NCBI GenBank assembly: GCA_009841145.1
Contig: VXMJ01000071.1
Location: 1-64,000, forward strand
Length of the DNA stretch: 64,000 nt
Reading direction: 5' to 3'
Origin: Caldilineaceae bacterium SB0661_bin_34
GTDB lineage: Bacteria; Chloroflexota; Anaerolineae; Caldilineales; Caldilineaceae
Position numbers and translations under genes: made by a program. Below the pieces are notes generated by a model. It ran no database searches and had not been told where the DNA came from. It saw only the letters and a program-made list of their open reading frames with translations. Of the stretch, positions 36,040 to 45,678 are shown piece after piece. The stretch's first letter is position 1. Each line of letters opens with the position of its first letter.

Positions 36040-36810
36040 GCTTCGGCCCCGACAACACACCTGTGTTTTGGATCGTAATACACAGGCAGACGCGCCGGAT
36101 TTCGCATGTCGAACTAGCCCGAGCACTTGCAAAATCACCGATCAGCCGAGTTGTAGAGCCGGACACTACGCACCGTGTCTGTTCCAGACTGGCCACAGCC
36201 CGATCGGCAGGTCCGAGATCGAATACTGCCTACCTGCCTACCACCGTATTTGATACAGCATTCGCAGGGAGTCCATCTCGATTGAAGCAGTCCCGGGAGC
36301 GTCGTGCCGCTGTAGGCCATGATCCAAGCGAAACCCCCATTGCAGATCGTCCAGCCTATCGATGGGCCGCTCCGCCGTTAGACCAAGGCGGGGATGTGCC
36401 AAAGATGCCGGTCGAGGTCCAGATACCCCGCGTAGACCACCATCCAGCAACTGATCGCCGTTCGTATGGCAGTTGTACTCCGTACAGAACCGATGACTTC
36501 CATGGTCAAGATGGCAACCTGTCTCCAGACCGACCTGAATATCGCGAAGAACACTCGGCAGCCAAGCGGGGTCGGGTTGGGCTGATGCGCTCGAAATCGG
36601 ACGCGTCAGGATGATGCTGGGTACCGCCTCCGAATTGGGTGAGAGCCGGGCATCGGCCCACAAGGTCAGGACCTGAGCAACTTCGGAGTCCGAAGCCGAC
36701 ACTTGCCAACCATGCATGGTTATTGGGGATGCTGCGATCCGAGCCGGGGCAGGGTGATACGATCCGAACAGGGCAACGGCATGGGGTTGTCCAGTCTTCC
36801 AGGAGGCAGT
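36040..36810. other. Gap with no convincing gene
   Basis: This roughly 770-base stretch separates the SulP pair from the HEPN pair. I see no gene with family resemblance, no transposase remnant and no strong hairpin. It should hold the promoters for the minus-strand SulP genes and for the plus-strand pair starting at 36811. Confidence 0.5.
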
Positions 36811-37119
36811 GTGACTACCAAAGCGGAAGTGTTCGCTGTTGAAATCAGACAGATGCTTGACGAACGCTTCGGGGACGAATTCAAGTTCGGTCCGATTGTG
36901 GTTTGGACCGATCAGGATGACGACATCTCCTTCCTCCGAACTTACATTGTGTTCGAAGGCGACGTGCATAAACTTGATCCCGCAAAGATATTGCCTATGG
37001 AGAGGCATCTCTGGACCCGGGCCGCCGAGTTGGGATACCCGGGGGTTCCCCTCCATTCGTACGTTTTGAAGTCGGAGTGGCCGGATCTGTTGCGCTCTCT
37101 CCAAAAGGCTTGGGAGTAA
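36811..37119 (+). CDS. Small partner protein of a HEPN-type two-gene unit
   Basis: The 102-residue protein starts at GTG, four bases after a perfect AGGAGG at 36801-36806. It has alternating strands and helices (FGPIVVWTD, YIVFEGD), an LDPAKIL turn and a C-terminal LHSYVLKSEWPDLL stretch. Proteins with this PVxSFxxKSEW-like ending recur upstream of HEPN-domain genes with RAVSTAYYALFHALAR, as here. Function is unknown. An antitoxin role is likely from gene order (small first gene, TAATG overlap with the next). Confidence 0.6.
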   Translation: MTTKAEVFAVEIRQMLDERFGDEFKFGPIVVWTDQDDDISFLRTYIVFEGDVHKLDPAKILPMERHLWTRAAELGYPGVPLHSYVLKSEWPDLLRSLQKAWE

Positions 37120-37625
37120 TGTCTCCGAACAGACTGTTGCGGCTTGCCCAGCGTTTGGCAGAAGGTGCACATGGCACAAGGCCAGGCCGACCCGATCCGG
37201 TTGAATTACAACGGGCTGTCAGTACGATCTACTACGCGTTGTTCCACGCTTTGGCACGGTGCGTGGCCGATACCCTGACAGCAAAATCGAGGACCGCACG
37301 AAGCCAGCCAGCCTGGGTTCAAGCCTACCGTGCAATAAGTCACGGGAATGTCAAGAATCAGTGCATGAAACAAAGTCACATCAAGCTTTTCCCATCCGAG
37401 ATCCAGGACTTTGCGAGGCTCTTCGTCGATATGCAATACCACCGCGAAGCAGCAGACTATGATCCGACCGCGTCTTTTTCCAGAGCCCAAGTGATCCTGT
37501 GGGTGGAACGGGCAGAATATGCACTCACAGCCTTCAATCAAGTTGTCAACAAGGATCGGCAGGCGTTTGCGGTTTATGTCGCGTTGCCGTTTCGCGGCGG
37601 CAAGCCCACCAGGGTTCGAAGTTAG
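37119..37625 (+). CDS. HEPN-domain protein
   Basis: The 168-residue helical protein contains ELQRAVSTIYYALFHALARC (residues 29-48), the conserved first helices of a HEPN family. The classical R-x4-6-H motif is not obvious; the closest pattern is R71-AIS-H75. A second helix pair ends with AQVILWVERAEYALTAF. HEPN proteins act as RNases or RNA-binding partners in toxin-antitoxin and defence modules. The start codon shares one base with the stop of the upstream small gene, so the two proteins are made together. Confidence 0.68.
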   Translation: MSPNRLLRLAQRLAEGAHGTRPGRPDPVELQRAVSTIYYALFHALARCVADTLTAKSRTARSQPAWVQAYRAISHGNVKNQCMKQSHIKLFPSEIQDFARLFVDMQYHREAADYDPTASFSRAQVILWVERAEYALTAFNQVVNKDRQAFAVYVALPFRGGKPTRVRS

Positions 37626-37849
37626 AACCCGGGAGCCCCGGTTGGTTCTCCTCCAACCACGCTGAGGTCCCCAACCGCGACTTTGCACTGCCCCGGATCC
37701 ACTTGCCACATGAACCCATGAACCGGGGCTCAAGTCGATTGGGCCCGACAGATCTTGTCTCGCACAAGGTAACGGACACTTGGGAGGCAGACGGCGTGCC
37801 CGTTAGGACGGACACGAGCACCTTCGATCACACCCCTTCCCTGCCCTAT

Positions 37850-38962
37850 TCAGTGCTGCCAGGTTCGGGAATCCGGAACCTCAAGCCACATACCGTCCCG
37901 AGCTATCGACTCCTGACTGATCAGGCCGGGCAACGTCATGTCCATGGCTGTGTGAATGTCAATGCGGCATTGTCGTTCCCCGCGGACGACCGCGATGAAA
38001 TCCTCCAGCACGAAGTGGTCTCCCCCACCGTGTCCGGACTTCACGGCTTCCGAAGATGCCTGACGCCACACATCGGGCAGGAATCTCCCTTCAAGTTCTC
38101 TCAAGTCCATCCACTCCCTGTTTCCATCATCCAATGCCGACAGCCAAACTCGGTTGACCTCCGAATCCACACGCGCTGATTCGTATGCGCCTTCCGTCCC
38201 CTGAAGCTGGAAGTTGTGCATGGCGTGAGGCCGGGTCGACACCATGTCCACGCGAATCTTGATCAGGGCCCCCCGCCTGGTTTTGGCCAGCATGACGCAT
38301 GTGTCCTGGTTTTCGTAGAGATCACCCCTCGGATCCCGGTAATGGTGGCCGCTCCCCCGGCAACACACGCTCACCACCTGGTCGCCGGGCATCCACCGCA
38401 GAATGGGTCCCAGACTGTGGGTGCCGTAGGTAATGCCGTCAACTCCAGTCTGCCAACGACGTCGCCACTTCGTGATTTCGTTGAGGTCTTTCAGATCATG
38501 CAGGTACTCGCCCTCCGCGTAGTAGACCGTCCCGAACAGGTCCTGTGCGACCAATGCCTCGATTAGCATGTTGGCTTTGGTGTAGCAGTAGTTCTCGGAA
38601 AGCATATAGGTGGCCGAGGACCTTTCCTGGGCCCCCACCAATTCCCGGCACTCTTCTACGGAGACGGCAGCCACCACTTCGCTGAGCACATGGATGTTGC
38701 GGTCCAAGGCCTGCACTGCCTGGGACGCGTGCAGTTGCATGGGTGTGCCCAGAATCACGGCGTCCAGCTCCGCTTCACTCAGCATCCGGTCATAGTCCAT
38801 ATAGGGCTCGGCACCAATGGAGGCCGCCGCTGGGACCAGTCTCCTTTCATCGATGTCGCACACCGCCTGAACCCGGGCATGGGGATGTCCCTCTACCGCG
38901 GCCGCCAAGTTGCCGCCTCTGCCCAGGAAGCCGGCTATGCCGACCTTGATTGTGTCTCTCAT
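37850..38962 (-). CDS. Gfo/Idh/MocA-family oxidoreductase
   Basis: The 370-residue protein has an N-terminal Rossmann fold beginning IKVGIAGFLGRGGNLAAA (glycine-rich NAD(P) site), an EAELDAVILGTPMQLHASQA strand-helix, and a C-terminal beta-sheet domain typical of the glucose-fructose oxidoreductase family. The usual EKP catalytic motif is replaced by SEVVAA (about 100-105), so its chemistry may differ. Likely substrates are sugars, inositols or their derivatives. The frame is open upstream to 39193, but ATG 38962 starts right at the Rossmann strand. No sugar operon is directly attached. Confidence 0.82.
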   Translation of the reverse strand: MRDTIKVGIAGFLGRGGNLAAAVEGHPHARVQAVCDIDERRLVPAAASIGAEPYMDYDRMLSEAELDAVILGTPMQLHASQAVQALDRNIHVLSEVVAAVSVEECRELVGAQERSSATYMLSENYCYTKANMLIEALVAQDLFGTVYYAEGEYLHDLKDLNEITKWRRRWQTGVDGITYGTHSLGPILRWMPGDQVVSVCCRGSGHHYRDPRGDLYENQDTCVMLAKTRRGALIKIRVDMVSTRPHAMHNFQLQGTEGAYESARVDSEVNRVWLSALDDGNREWMDLRELEGRFLPDVWRQASSEAVKSGHGGGDHFVLEDFIAVVRGERQCRIDIHTAMDMTLPGLISQESIARDGMWLEVPDSRTWQH

Positions 38963-39498
38963 GACCCAGTCCGCTCCTTCCAGTAAGGGCTCGAACAGCA
39001 ACAGTGACCTGCAAAAGCAGCCATCATCAATCATGCAGCCTGTGGCAAACAGCCCGTTGTCGGCATACTTTGGATGGTCTGCAGAGAACTGTCGCAACGG
39101 AGGCAAGGCGCGGATTCGGCGACACTTGCAATCTCGATTGCGATACGGAGCAGTAATGCAAGCAATGCAGATGTTTCTGGACGGGTCAGGCACAGGTGTT
39201 GTGCACTTTCGGCATCGGTCCAGGTTGCCGAGACTGGCATGCAGGCAATCACGAGATCGATCCTCCAGCCGAGGCGATCAACCCGAGGATGCCGTTGTGC
39301 GTTGTTCCATGCAAACACGTGACAATTCGGGATCACCAGCGGGTCAACACATCGGCAGCGGAGTGGGGATCGTATTCGTCAGAATACGCGCATCCATCCC
39401 ACTCCGTAGTCAGCCTTGGAGCACTGTGTTAACGGGCTGATCCCGGAACGTCAGCAATTCTTGGGACTGTGAGCCCGGGGTGACCGGGACGGTGGGGA
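38963..39498. other. Gap with no convincing gene
   Basis: A 536-base region lies upstream of the Gfo/Idh gene and downstream of the Uma2 gene, both on the minus strand. Small open frames exist but show no domain or codon signal. It probably contains the Gfo/Idh promoter. Confidence 0.5.
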
Positions 39499-40707
39499 TT
39501 AGTCGGTGTCCGTGGGTACGCGGAGGTGGTCTCGCCAGCGGTCGGGCTCCACCGCGATTGCCAGCACGCGCGCTTCGACATCCGTCGGCAAGCCGTTGGC
39601 TGCCCAGTGCTGTGCCACCCGCGCCACCGCCCCGGGATACGCGGCTTCCGGCAAAGCCCGTTCCAACAACTGCAACAGGGCCTCAACGCGGCCCTCGGCG
39701 CGGCTTGTGAGCAAGGCAGCCGCCTGATCGATCGCGCGGTCGCGCCAGCGTCCCGTGGCCGACTCGTGCCACTGAAAGGACACCCGCGCCTCCGGCTCCG
39801 GCCGCAACAGGCGCAAAGATGTTCCACAGACTTCGCTGTGCACGGGCTCCAAGACCTCGGCCGCCCCGTCGGTACCGGACGGAAACGAAGCCGGGTTCTG
39901 CCCGCCGTCTGCCTGCAGGTAGTCTCCATTCCGTAGACGGTACAGTGTCAGCCGCGCCGGCCGGGCAGGCAAGTCTCCACCATCCGGCCGGCCGGGCTCC
40001 AGAATCAGGTATTCGCGCACGCCGAGAGCCCTGTACAGTTCCCGCTTGCCGCCTCGATCTCGGGCCGCGGTGCTCGGCGAGGCGATTTCAACGATCAGTT
40101 CCGGTACCGGATGGTCGGTATCCACGCGCAACACACGGGACTTAGGCAACTGCCCGTCGTCCCAACCTTCCGGCAACACCGCCAAATCCGGCTGTACCTT
40201 GGTCTGCACAGCACCGCCCTCCGTGCGCAGCCCCGCCGCCCGCCCCAGTGCCTTGGGGTAGTGGTAGTTCGGTTCGTCGAGGATGCGGCCGGGCTCCAAG
40301 ACATCACCCAAGATATCCTTCCCGGCCTCGATTAGGGCCCGGTGCTCGGAAGGAGGCGGCATCAGAAACCCCTCCTCGTCGAACACACACCAGTGAAGAT
40401 GGTTTCCGTCCCAACAGTAGTCGGGATCCGTGGTCCACTCATCTTCATATTCGTGGCCCTCGTCGTAGACGTAGTCGGGATCGTAGTGGGGCAGAGTCGC
40501 CAAGTGTGTCCGCCATGCCGCGGGGTGTTGGATGCGGTCGATCGCGCGCCGGCGACGCGCGCCCTGTGCTGCGTCCGGCGTGGTGTCGCCGCGCGTCGGC
40601 GGCACGCGCCAATCCCGATGGGTCCAGCGCGGCATCGAAGCCGGATCGGGAACCCGGTCCCTGTCGGAAGAGGGTGCTCGTTCCCGTACAACCATGTCGG
40701 GGGTCAT
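39499..40707 (-). CDS. Uma2-family (DUF820) endonuclease-like protein, extended
   Basis: The 402-residue protein contains a Uma2 restriction-fold domain (about 110-260): QPDLAVLPEGW with the metal Asp, PELIVEIASPSTAARDRGGK with the E-I-x-SPS motif and Lys, and YRALGVREYLILEPG. Most Uma2 proteins are about 190-230 residues. Here a roughly 100-residue N-terminal part rich in acidic and aromatic residues (YDPDYVYDEGHEYEDEW) and a roughly 130-residue helical C-terminal tail with a leucine-rich segment are added. Uma2 proteins are very common in Chloroflexota and Cyanobacteria, but their role is unresolved. Confidence 0.82.
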   Translation of the reverse strand: MTPDMVVRERAPSSDRDRVPDPASMPRWTHRDWRVPPTRGDTTPDAAQGARRRRAIDRIQHPAAWRTHLATLPHYDPDYVYDEGHEYEDEWTTDPDYCWDGNHLHWCVFDEEGFLMPPPSEHRALIEAGKDILGDVLEPGRILDEPNYHYPKALGRAAGLRTEGGAVQTKVQPDLAVLPEGWDDGQLPKSRVLRVDTDHPVPELIVEIASPSTAARDRGGKRELYRALGVREYLILEPGRPDGGDLPARPARLTLYRLRNGDYLQADGGQNPASFPSGTDGAAEVLEPVHSEVCGTSLRLLRPEPEARVSFQWHESATGRWRDRAIDQAAALLTSRAEGRVEALLQLLERALPEAAYPGAVARVAQHWAANGLPTDVEARVLAIAVEPDRWRDHLRVPTDTD

Positions 40708-40907
40708 GACGTGCGTGCTCCTAATATGAGGTGCCCGGTAGGGACCATTATCAACGAAACTGCAACCGTACCGTAGGCATTGGAGCCGGGCACCGGTGCG
40801 AATCTCCGTTCACCGTGCTGAACAGCCGACGCCGCTTCCGGGCAGAAGGTGGCAGGGACTACGCGAACGCGGTTCGCCCCCGATGTGCCGATTTCCCAGT
40901 ACAATCC

Positions 40908-42203
40908 ATGCGGATTGATGAAACTGCGTTGGGTCAAGGGCATCCGTTGCAACACTCGGTAGACATCAAGACGCTGGGCAGGTCCGCGGTGCTCGGTGCG
41001 GCCTCCAATGTCCTGGCCCTGGCTTCCGTGATTGGAATCCTCTACCTTGGTTTTGCCGTCGTGGGAGTGTTCTACGGCTTGGCCAACACATTGGCACGAG
41101 CCGGATCCGAACTCGGAGCCCTGACGGACAAGACCACCAGTGAACTGGTCCTGGAAAGCCTGGGCGGAACATTCAGCAACGCGGTCAACGGTTTGGTTGC
41201 GGCTTGGCCGGCGTTCATCGTCTTCGCCGTCCTGGGCATTGTCGCCGCCACCGGCTGGTTCCTGAGCGGCTCACTCACGGAAACCCGGCGCTGGTTCGTC
41301 AGTTTCGGCGTCATGGCAGGCGTCATCGGTGCGACCGCAACCGTCTGGATGATGCTTCAGCGCAACCAGATACAGATTTGGATCGCCGAGTCTCCGGAGC
41401 TATTCCGTTGGCGAGAAGTGCTCATGCGCTCCATCGGCACCGACATCTCCGTGATGCTGGTGTTCAGCTTGCTCGTGGCCGCCCCAATCTGGATGGCTTG
41501 GCGCTGGTGGTTTGAGCGGCTGGTGCAACGGCGCACGCGCCACCCGGCACCGAACACGCCACTGCCTTCGGCACTGCCAAACTTGAACCAACCAAGGTGG
41601 GCAACGGGAACACCGTTCGGCAGGCAGCCGCATCCGGCTGGAACCGGTGCCGCGGATCCCTATCGGTCGCTCCTACTGTCCCGGCCATTCCTGCTTGGAG
41701 CCTCGGTTTTGTTTTTGTTGCTGTCCGCTGCGGTGCTGTTGTTGAACTCGCAGTACAAGCAGTCAACCCTGCGCCTTGAGCACGGTGCCTTTGTCCTGAC
41801 GCGGGTCGATCCCGTCAGCAGCGATACGCTGTTTCTCGACCCCGATGCCAGGAAAATTAGGATCGTCAATGTCAACGGCGAAGGCAACGTGACCGTCCGG
41901 CTGACATCGGCGGAATCGAATACTGCGGCCTTGGAGCCCGTGATGGACTGGTCGTTCACCCGGCGCAACGACCAGGAGTACTTTTACAAGGAATTTCCAT
42001 TGACCGGCTTGACTCCGGGTGCCTACAGGTTGGAGTTCGAACAGATCAAGGGCTGGGGATGGTACGAGTGGACACTGAGCCAAGGCACCACGCAGGACAG
42101 CACGATTCTGTCACTGGCGATGGGAATTGTGTTGGCCAGTGCCTTGGTAACAGCTGGACTATTACTCATTAGCGGCATCCTGGCAGTACACCGCCGTTTC
42201 TGA
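40908..42203 (+). CDS. Uncharacterised polytopic membrane protein
   Basis: The 431-residue protein has four hydrophobic helices in the first half (starting near residues 33, 96, 128 and 178), a Pro-rich cytoplasmic linker (about 210-250), a fifth helix (about 258-278), an external beta-rich domain (about 280-395; FVLTRVDPVSSDTLF, MDWSFTRRNDQEYFYKEF) and a last helix at the C-terminus. The layout resembles the DUF5671-type membrane proteins of Chloroflexota, but the match is loose. ATG 40908 was picked as the closest start to the first helix. It stands alone between Uma2 and a convergent oxidoreductase. Confidence 0.6.
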   Translation: MRIDETALGQGHPLQHSVDIKTLGRSAVLGAASNVLALASVIGILYLGFAVVGVFYGLANTLARAGSELGALTDKTTSELVLESLGGTFSNAVNGLVAAWPAFIVFAVLGIVAATGWFLSGSLTETRRWFVSFGVMAGVIGATATVWMMLQRNQIQIWIAESPELFRWREVLMRSIGTDISVMLVFSLLVAAPIWMAWRWWFERLVQRRTRHPAPNTPLPSALPNLNQPRWATGTPFGRQPHPAGTGAADPYRSLLLSRPFLLGASVLFLLLSAAVLLLNSQYKQSTLRLEHGAFVLTRVDPVSSDTLFLDPDARKIRIVNVNGEGNVTVRLTSAESNTAALEPVMDWSFTRRNDQEYFYKEFPLTGLTPGAYRLEFEQIKGWGWYEWTLSQGTTQDSTILSLAMGIVLASALVTAGLLLISGILAVHRRF

Positions 42204-42233
42204 TGCGACCGCGAGCTGTACCTCAAGGCTTGT

Positions 42234-42254
42234 CAGCCCTGTAGACCAGGGCTG
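42234..42254. terminator. Hairpin between convergent genes
   Basis: CAGCCCTG (42234-42241) pairs with CAGGGCTG (42247-42254) around a 5-base loop, 31 bases after the membrane-protein stop. There is no T tract on either strand, so terminator function is only likely from position. The rest of 42204-42525 shows no gene. Confidence 0.4.
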
Positions 42255-42525
42255 CCCGCGTGGGCCCGGCCGTCCACCTTGCGCTGATCCAGCATCAAGC
42301 CGCGCACCGCTCATCCAAACGCTGCCCCGGCATCGGGTCGACACCGTCCGCGGACCGAGACCAGTGACTGCACCCTGGAAACTCAGCCGGAAACCCCTGT
42401 ATGGGCAGAGGGCCAGCGGCAGCGTGGACGACCTGAGCCAAGTCAATATGCAGGGCAGCAGGGGATGGCGGCGCCTAGCCCGGCGACGACCTCTTCCTTG
42501 TCGGGACGCCAGACGCTGCGTATGT

Positions 42526-44073
42526 TCAGCGGCCCAGATCCCCCAGTACGACGTGGGCTGCGTTGTGTCCTGGCGCACCCGTAACCTCGCCGCCGGGATG
42601 AGTCCCGGCGCCGCATAGGTATAAGCCCTCGACCGGTGTCCGGTAGTCGGACCACCCAGGCAGCGGACGTCGTGACATCATCTGCTGAGGGATCATGTCA
42701 AGATGCCTTATGTTTCCGTCCGTAAGGCCGACGCGCTCCTCAATGTCCTCCGGAGTCAGCAGGACCCAGTCGATGATCGCGTCCCTGAAATTCGGGGCAT
42801 ACGTGCACACCTCGTCGATGAGGCGCTCCCCGAACGGCTGGCGCATCTCCTGCCACGAGCCATCCCGCACGTGGGACGGCACGAAGTAGACCCACAGCGA
42901 CAGCACGTGGCAGCCCTCCGGGGAGACCGTCTTGTCGTACACAGTGGGGATTTGGAGGTGGATGATGGGCGTGTCGGGCACCCGACCGTTCTTGGCCTCG
43001 TGCCAGCTGTTCTCACACTGGTCAATCGTGGGGCAAAGAGTAATCATCGCCAAGTGCTCCGGGTTGTACCCGGAGCCAAGGTGGCCGGAAAGGTCGGGCA
43101 GTTCTTTCAGGGCGCACAGAAACTTGGCGGAAGCCGCCCGCGTCTTAAGCCCTCTCACCTCATTGATGAACTCCTCATTAACGTCCGTCTCACCCAAGAG
43201 CTTGAGGAAGGTCCGCTTCGGGTCGGCGTTCGACAGGACAACGTCGGCCTCAATTACCTCACCGTCTTCGAGCTCGACGCCTGTGGCCCTGCCGCCGTTC
43301 GTCAGAATGCGCCTCACTGCCGCGCCCGTCCTGATTGACACGCCCGACGCCTCTGCGGAGCGGGCCAGCGACTGGGTGATGGAACCCATGCCGCCGCGTA
43401 CGATTCCGTAATTCTCAGTGTCTGGCCGGAAGGCGCTGAAACGATAGAGTGCGGTGATGTAAGCGCTGCCGGGGGCGCTTATGTCTCCCATGTCGACCGC
43501 CCCGGTGGTTACCGATGTCTTGATTTCGTCCGACACGAAGTAACGGTCAATCAGGTCCCTTAGCGGGACGGTCAGTAGAGTCTCCAGGAGCTCTTCCTCA
43601 CCCTCCTGACGGAACCTCTCGGTGAGCTGGGCGAGCGAAGGAGGAGGGCCGAGGTAGTAGTCGCTGAGTATCCGAACGGCACGGTGCCAAAAGCCGGCCC
43701 ATTCGGGCCAGGCATCGGCATCCTCCGGCGACAGCGCCCGGATTTCCTCGGCGGTTTTTTCGTCGTCGTGCCAGAGAGTCATTACTTTCCCGTTCGGGAA
43801 GGGGTGGACACGCGACGGGTCAATAGGATAGACGTGAAAGCCGTACTTGCGCATCTCCAAGTCGTCGATCACCTTCTTTTGGAGGATGTGGCAGATGTAG
43901 GAACAAGTGGAGATCTTGTAGCCCGGAAACCACTCCTCAGTCACCACGGCGCCACCAACGATGTCCCTACGCTCCAATACCTGGACGTTTAGCCCAGCCC
44001 TTCCCAGGTAACCTGCAGCGACCAGGCCGTTGTGCCCCCCGCCAACGATTACAACCCTCGCCTGATTGCCCAT
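42526..44073 (-). CDS. PYROXD2/phytoene-desaturase-like FAD oxidoreductase
   Basis: The 515-residue flavoprotein has an N-terminal dinucleotide-binding motif VVIVGGGHNGLVAAGYLGRA followed by the ERRDIVGGA ribose-binding stretch, a central GGMGSITQSLA region, and a C-terminal FAD-binding LYLCGAGTHPGGEVTGAPGH. This last motif marks the group that includes human PYROXD2 and carotenoid isomerase or desaturase relatives. The substrate is unknown. ATG 44073 directly precedes the FAD site. It is a single-gene unit flanked by an IS5 remnant, so it may belong to the accessory region. Confidence 0.86.
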   Translation of the reverse strand: MGNQARVVIVGGGHNGLVAAGYLGRAGLNVQVLERRDIVGGAVVTEEWFPGYKISTCSYICHILQKKVIDDLEMRKYGFHVYPIDPSRVHPFPNGKVMTLWHDDEKTAEEIRALSPEDADAWPEWAGFWHRAVRILSDYYLGPPPSLAQLTERFRQEGEEELLETLLTVPLRDLIDRYFVSDEIKTSVTTGAVDMGDISAPGSAYITALYRFSAFRPDTENYGIVRGGMGSITQSLARSAEASGVSIRTGAAVRRILTNGGRATGVELEDGEVIEADVVLSNADPKRTFLKLLGETDVNEEFINEVRGLKTRAASAKFLCALKELPDLSGHLGSGYNPEHLAMITLCPTIDQCENSWHEAKNGRVPDTPIIHLQIPTVYDKTVSPEGCHVLSLWVYFVPSHVRDGSWQEMRQPFGERLIDEVCTYAPNFRDAIIDWVLLTPEDIEERVGLTDGNIRHLDMIPQQMMSRRPLPGWSDYRTPVEGLYLCGAGTHPGGEVTGAPGHNAAHVVLGDLGR

Positions 44074-44427
44074 GACAGTCTCCTGTAGTCTGTGTTTCGG
44101 AAATCCTAGCAAACTCAGGAGCATGCCTGGAAGTCCCATCATGCACCCAGTTTTGTAGGGTTCGAAAGTGGGAGACCGTGGAGGCTCCGGAAATCGGACA
44201 AATCCACCTTTCGGAATAGACAGGGAACTGCGTTCCGGTCTGTGCTCCCAAACAGCCCAACGGGCCCCCTCATCGTGGACTTCATCCTGGTGCCTGCCCA
44301 TCCCGAACGCCAACGGGTCCTGCCCGATTCGCCTGCCGCCGCTGCGGTGCCTGTACCAAGTGCCGCAACGGTACCTATCGGCGGCACCTGGTCGTCCTCG
44401 GCCGACTAGCGGGCCCGGCTGTACGTG

Positions 44428-45630
44428 TGGTGCGTCAGCTACCGGGGGTTGTCGGCGGTGCTCGCGGCCCTGGAACGACTCTCGCCGGAGTTCGACCGCA
44501 TGTATGCCCGGGTGGACCGGACCTCAGTGCCGCCGGAGCGGCTGCCGAGGCGTCGCGGTTGATAGCCCTGTACTCGGTGCGCAGCGAGCGCGCCTGCTGC
44601 GAGGAACTCGCATACAACCTGCCCTGTCGCCGGTTCCTGGACATGGACCTGATGGAGCGCAGCTTCGATGCCGCCGTCTTCACCCAGAACCGACAGCGGT
44701 GGCTGGCGCACGACGCGGGCCGGGCCCTGTTCGACGAGATGGTGTGGGCAGCCGACGGGGAAGGGCTGCTGTCGGACGAGCACGTCAGCGTGGACGGGAC
44801 CCTGATCGAGGCCGCGGCCAGTCGCAAGAGCTTCCGGTCCAAGGAGGAACCGCCACCGCCGTCGGATGACGATCCGGGCAACCTGTCCGTGGACTTCCGG
44901 AGGAAGTGCCGCCGCAACGAGACGCATGCCGGCACCCACGGACTCCGAGGCGCGCCTGCTGCGCAAGGGGCAGGACCAGGAGGTCCGGCCAGCCTTCCCG
45001 GGCCCTGCCCTGAGGGAGAACTACCACGGTCTGCTGATGGACTTCACGGTCAGTCATGCCACCGGCACAGCCAAGCGGGATGCGGTACCGGATCTCCTGG
45101 ACGGGCTCTGGGTACAGGGTTACCGCCCGCGCATGCTTGGGGCCGACCGCGGCTACGACACCAAGGACTGTGTGCGGGCAACGGGGACCCTGCCTGTGGC
45201 CCGGAAGAAGCAGCACTCGGCCATCGACAGTCGCATGACGCGCCATGCCGGCTATGCGGTGAACCTGCGCCTCCGCAAGCGAGTGGAGGAGGTCTTCGGC
45301 TGGATGAAGACGGTGGGCAGTTGCCGGCACACCCGCTACCGGGGCGAGGACCGTACCGGCCTAACCGGCTACCTGGTGGCGACCGCCTACCACCTGGTCC
45401 GCATGGCCAAGTTCCTACCCGAGCCGGAGACCGTGACCGGGCCGCCCGGGTGGGCCACCGAGGGCTCTGCGCACCCGCCAAGGATGCCACGGGGCCTGCG
45501 GGGCCCACGAAACCCGCGCGGGGCACCGCACCGGCAGTTCCAGGGCCCCGCAGAACCACCTAAACTTCGATTCCGCACACCTTTGGGGTTGCTGATGGCA
45601 TCCAAAACCTATTCTTCAGCAGCCTGCTAG
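44428..45630 (+). pseudogene. Frameshifted IS5-family transposase
   Basis: The remnant spans three frames. From 44430 SAVLAALERLSPEFDRMYAR continues to a stop near 44560. The reading then resumes as RLIALYSVRSERACCEELAY, FLDMDLMERSFDAAVFT and SVDGTLIEAAASRKSFR with the first catalytic Asp. After a second shift near 44935 it becomes DSEARLLRKGQ, LGADRGYDTKDC and EEVFGWMKTVG, with the second Asp and the Glu. The N-terminus is missing. Two frameshifts make the copy inactive, though the DDE residues are all still readable. No terminal repeats could be assigned. The stretch from 44074 to here carries no other gene. Confidence 0.85.
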
Positions 45631-45678
45631 AGACCGGTTCCGTGTAGCCGGCACACAACGATCCTGACTCAGCCCAGT

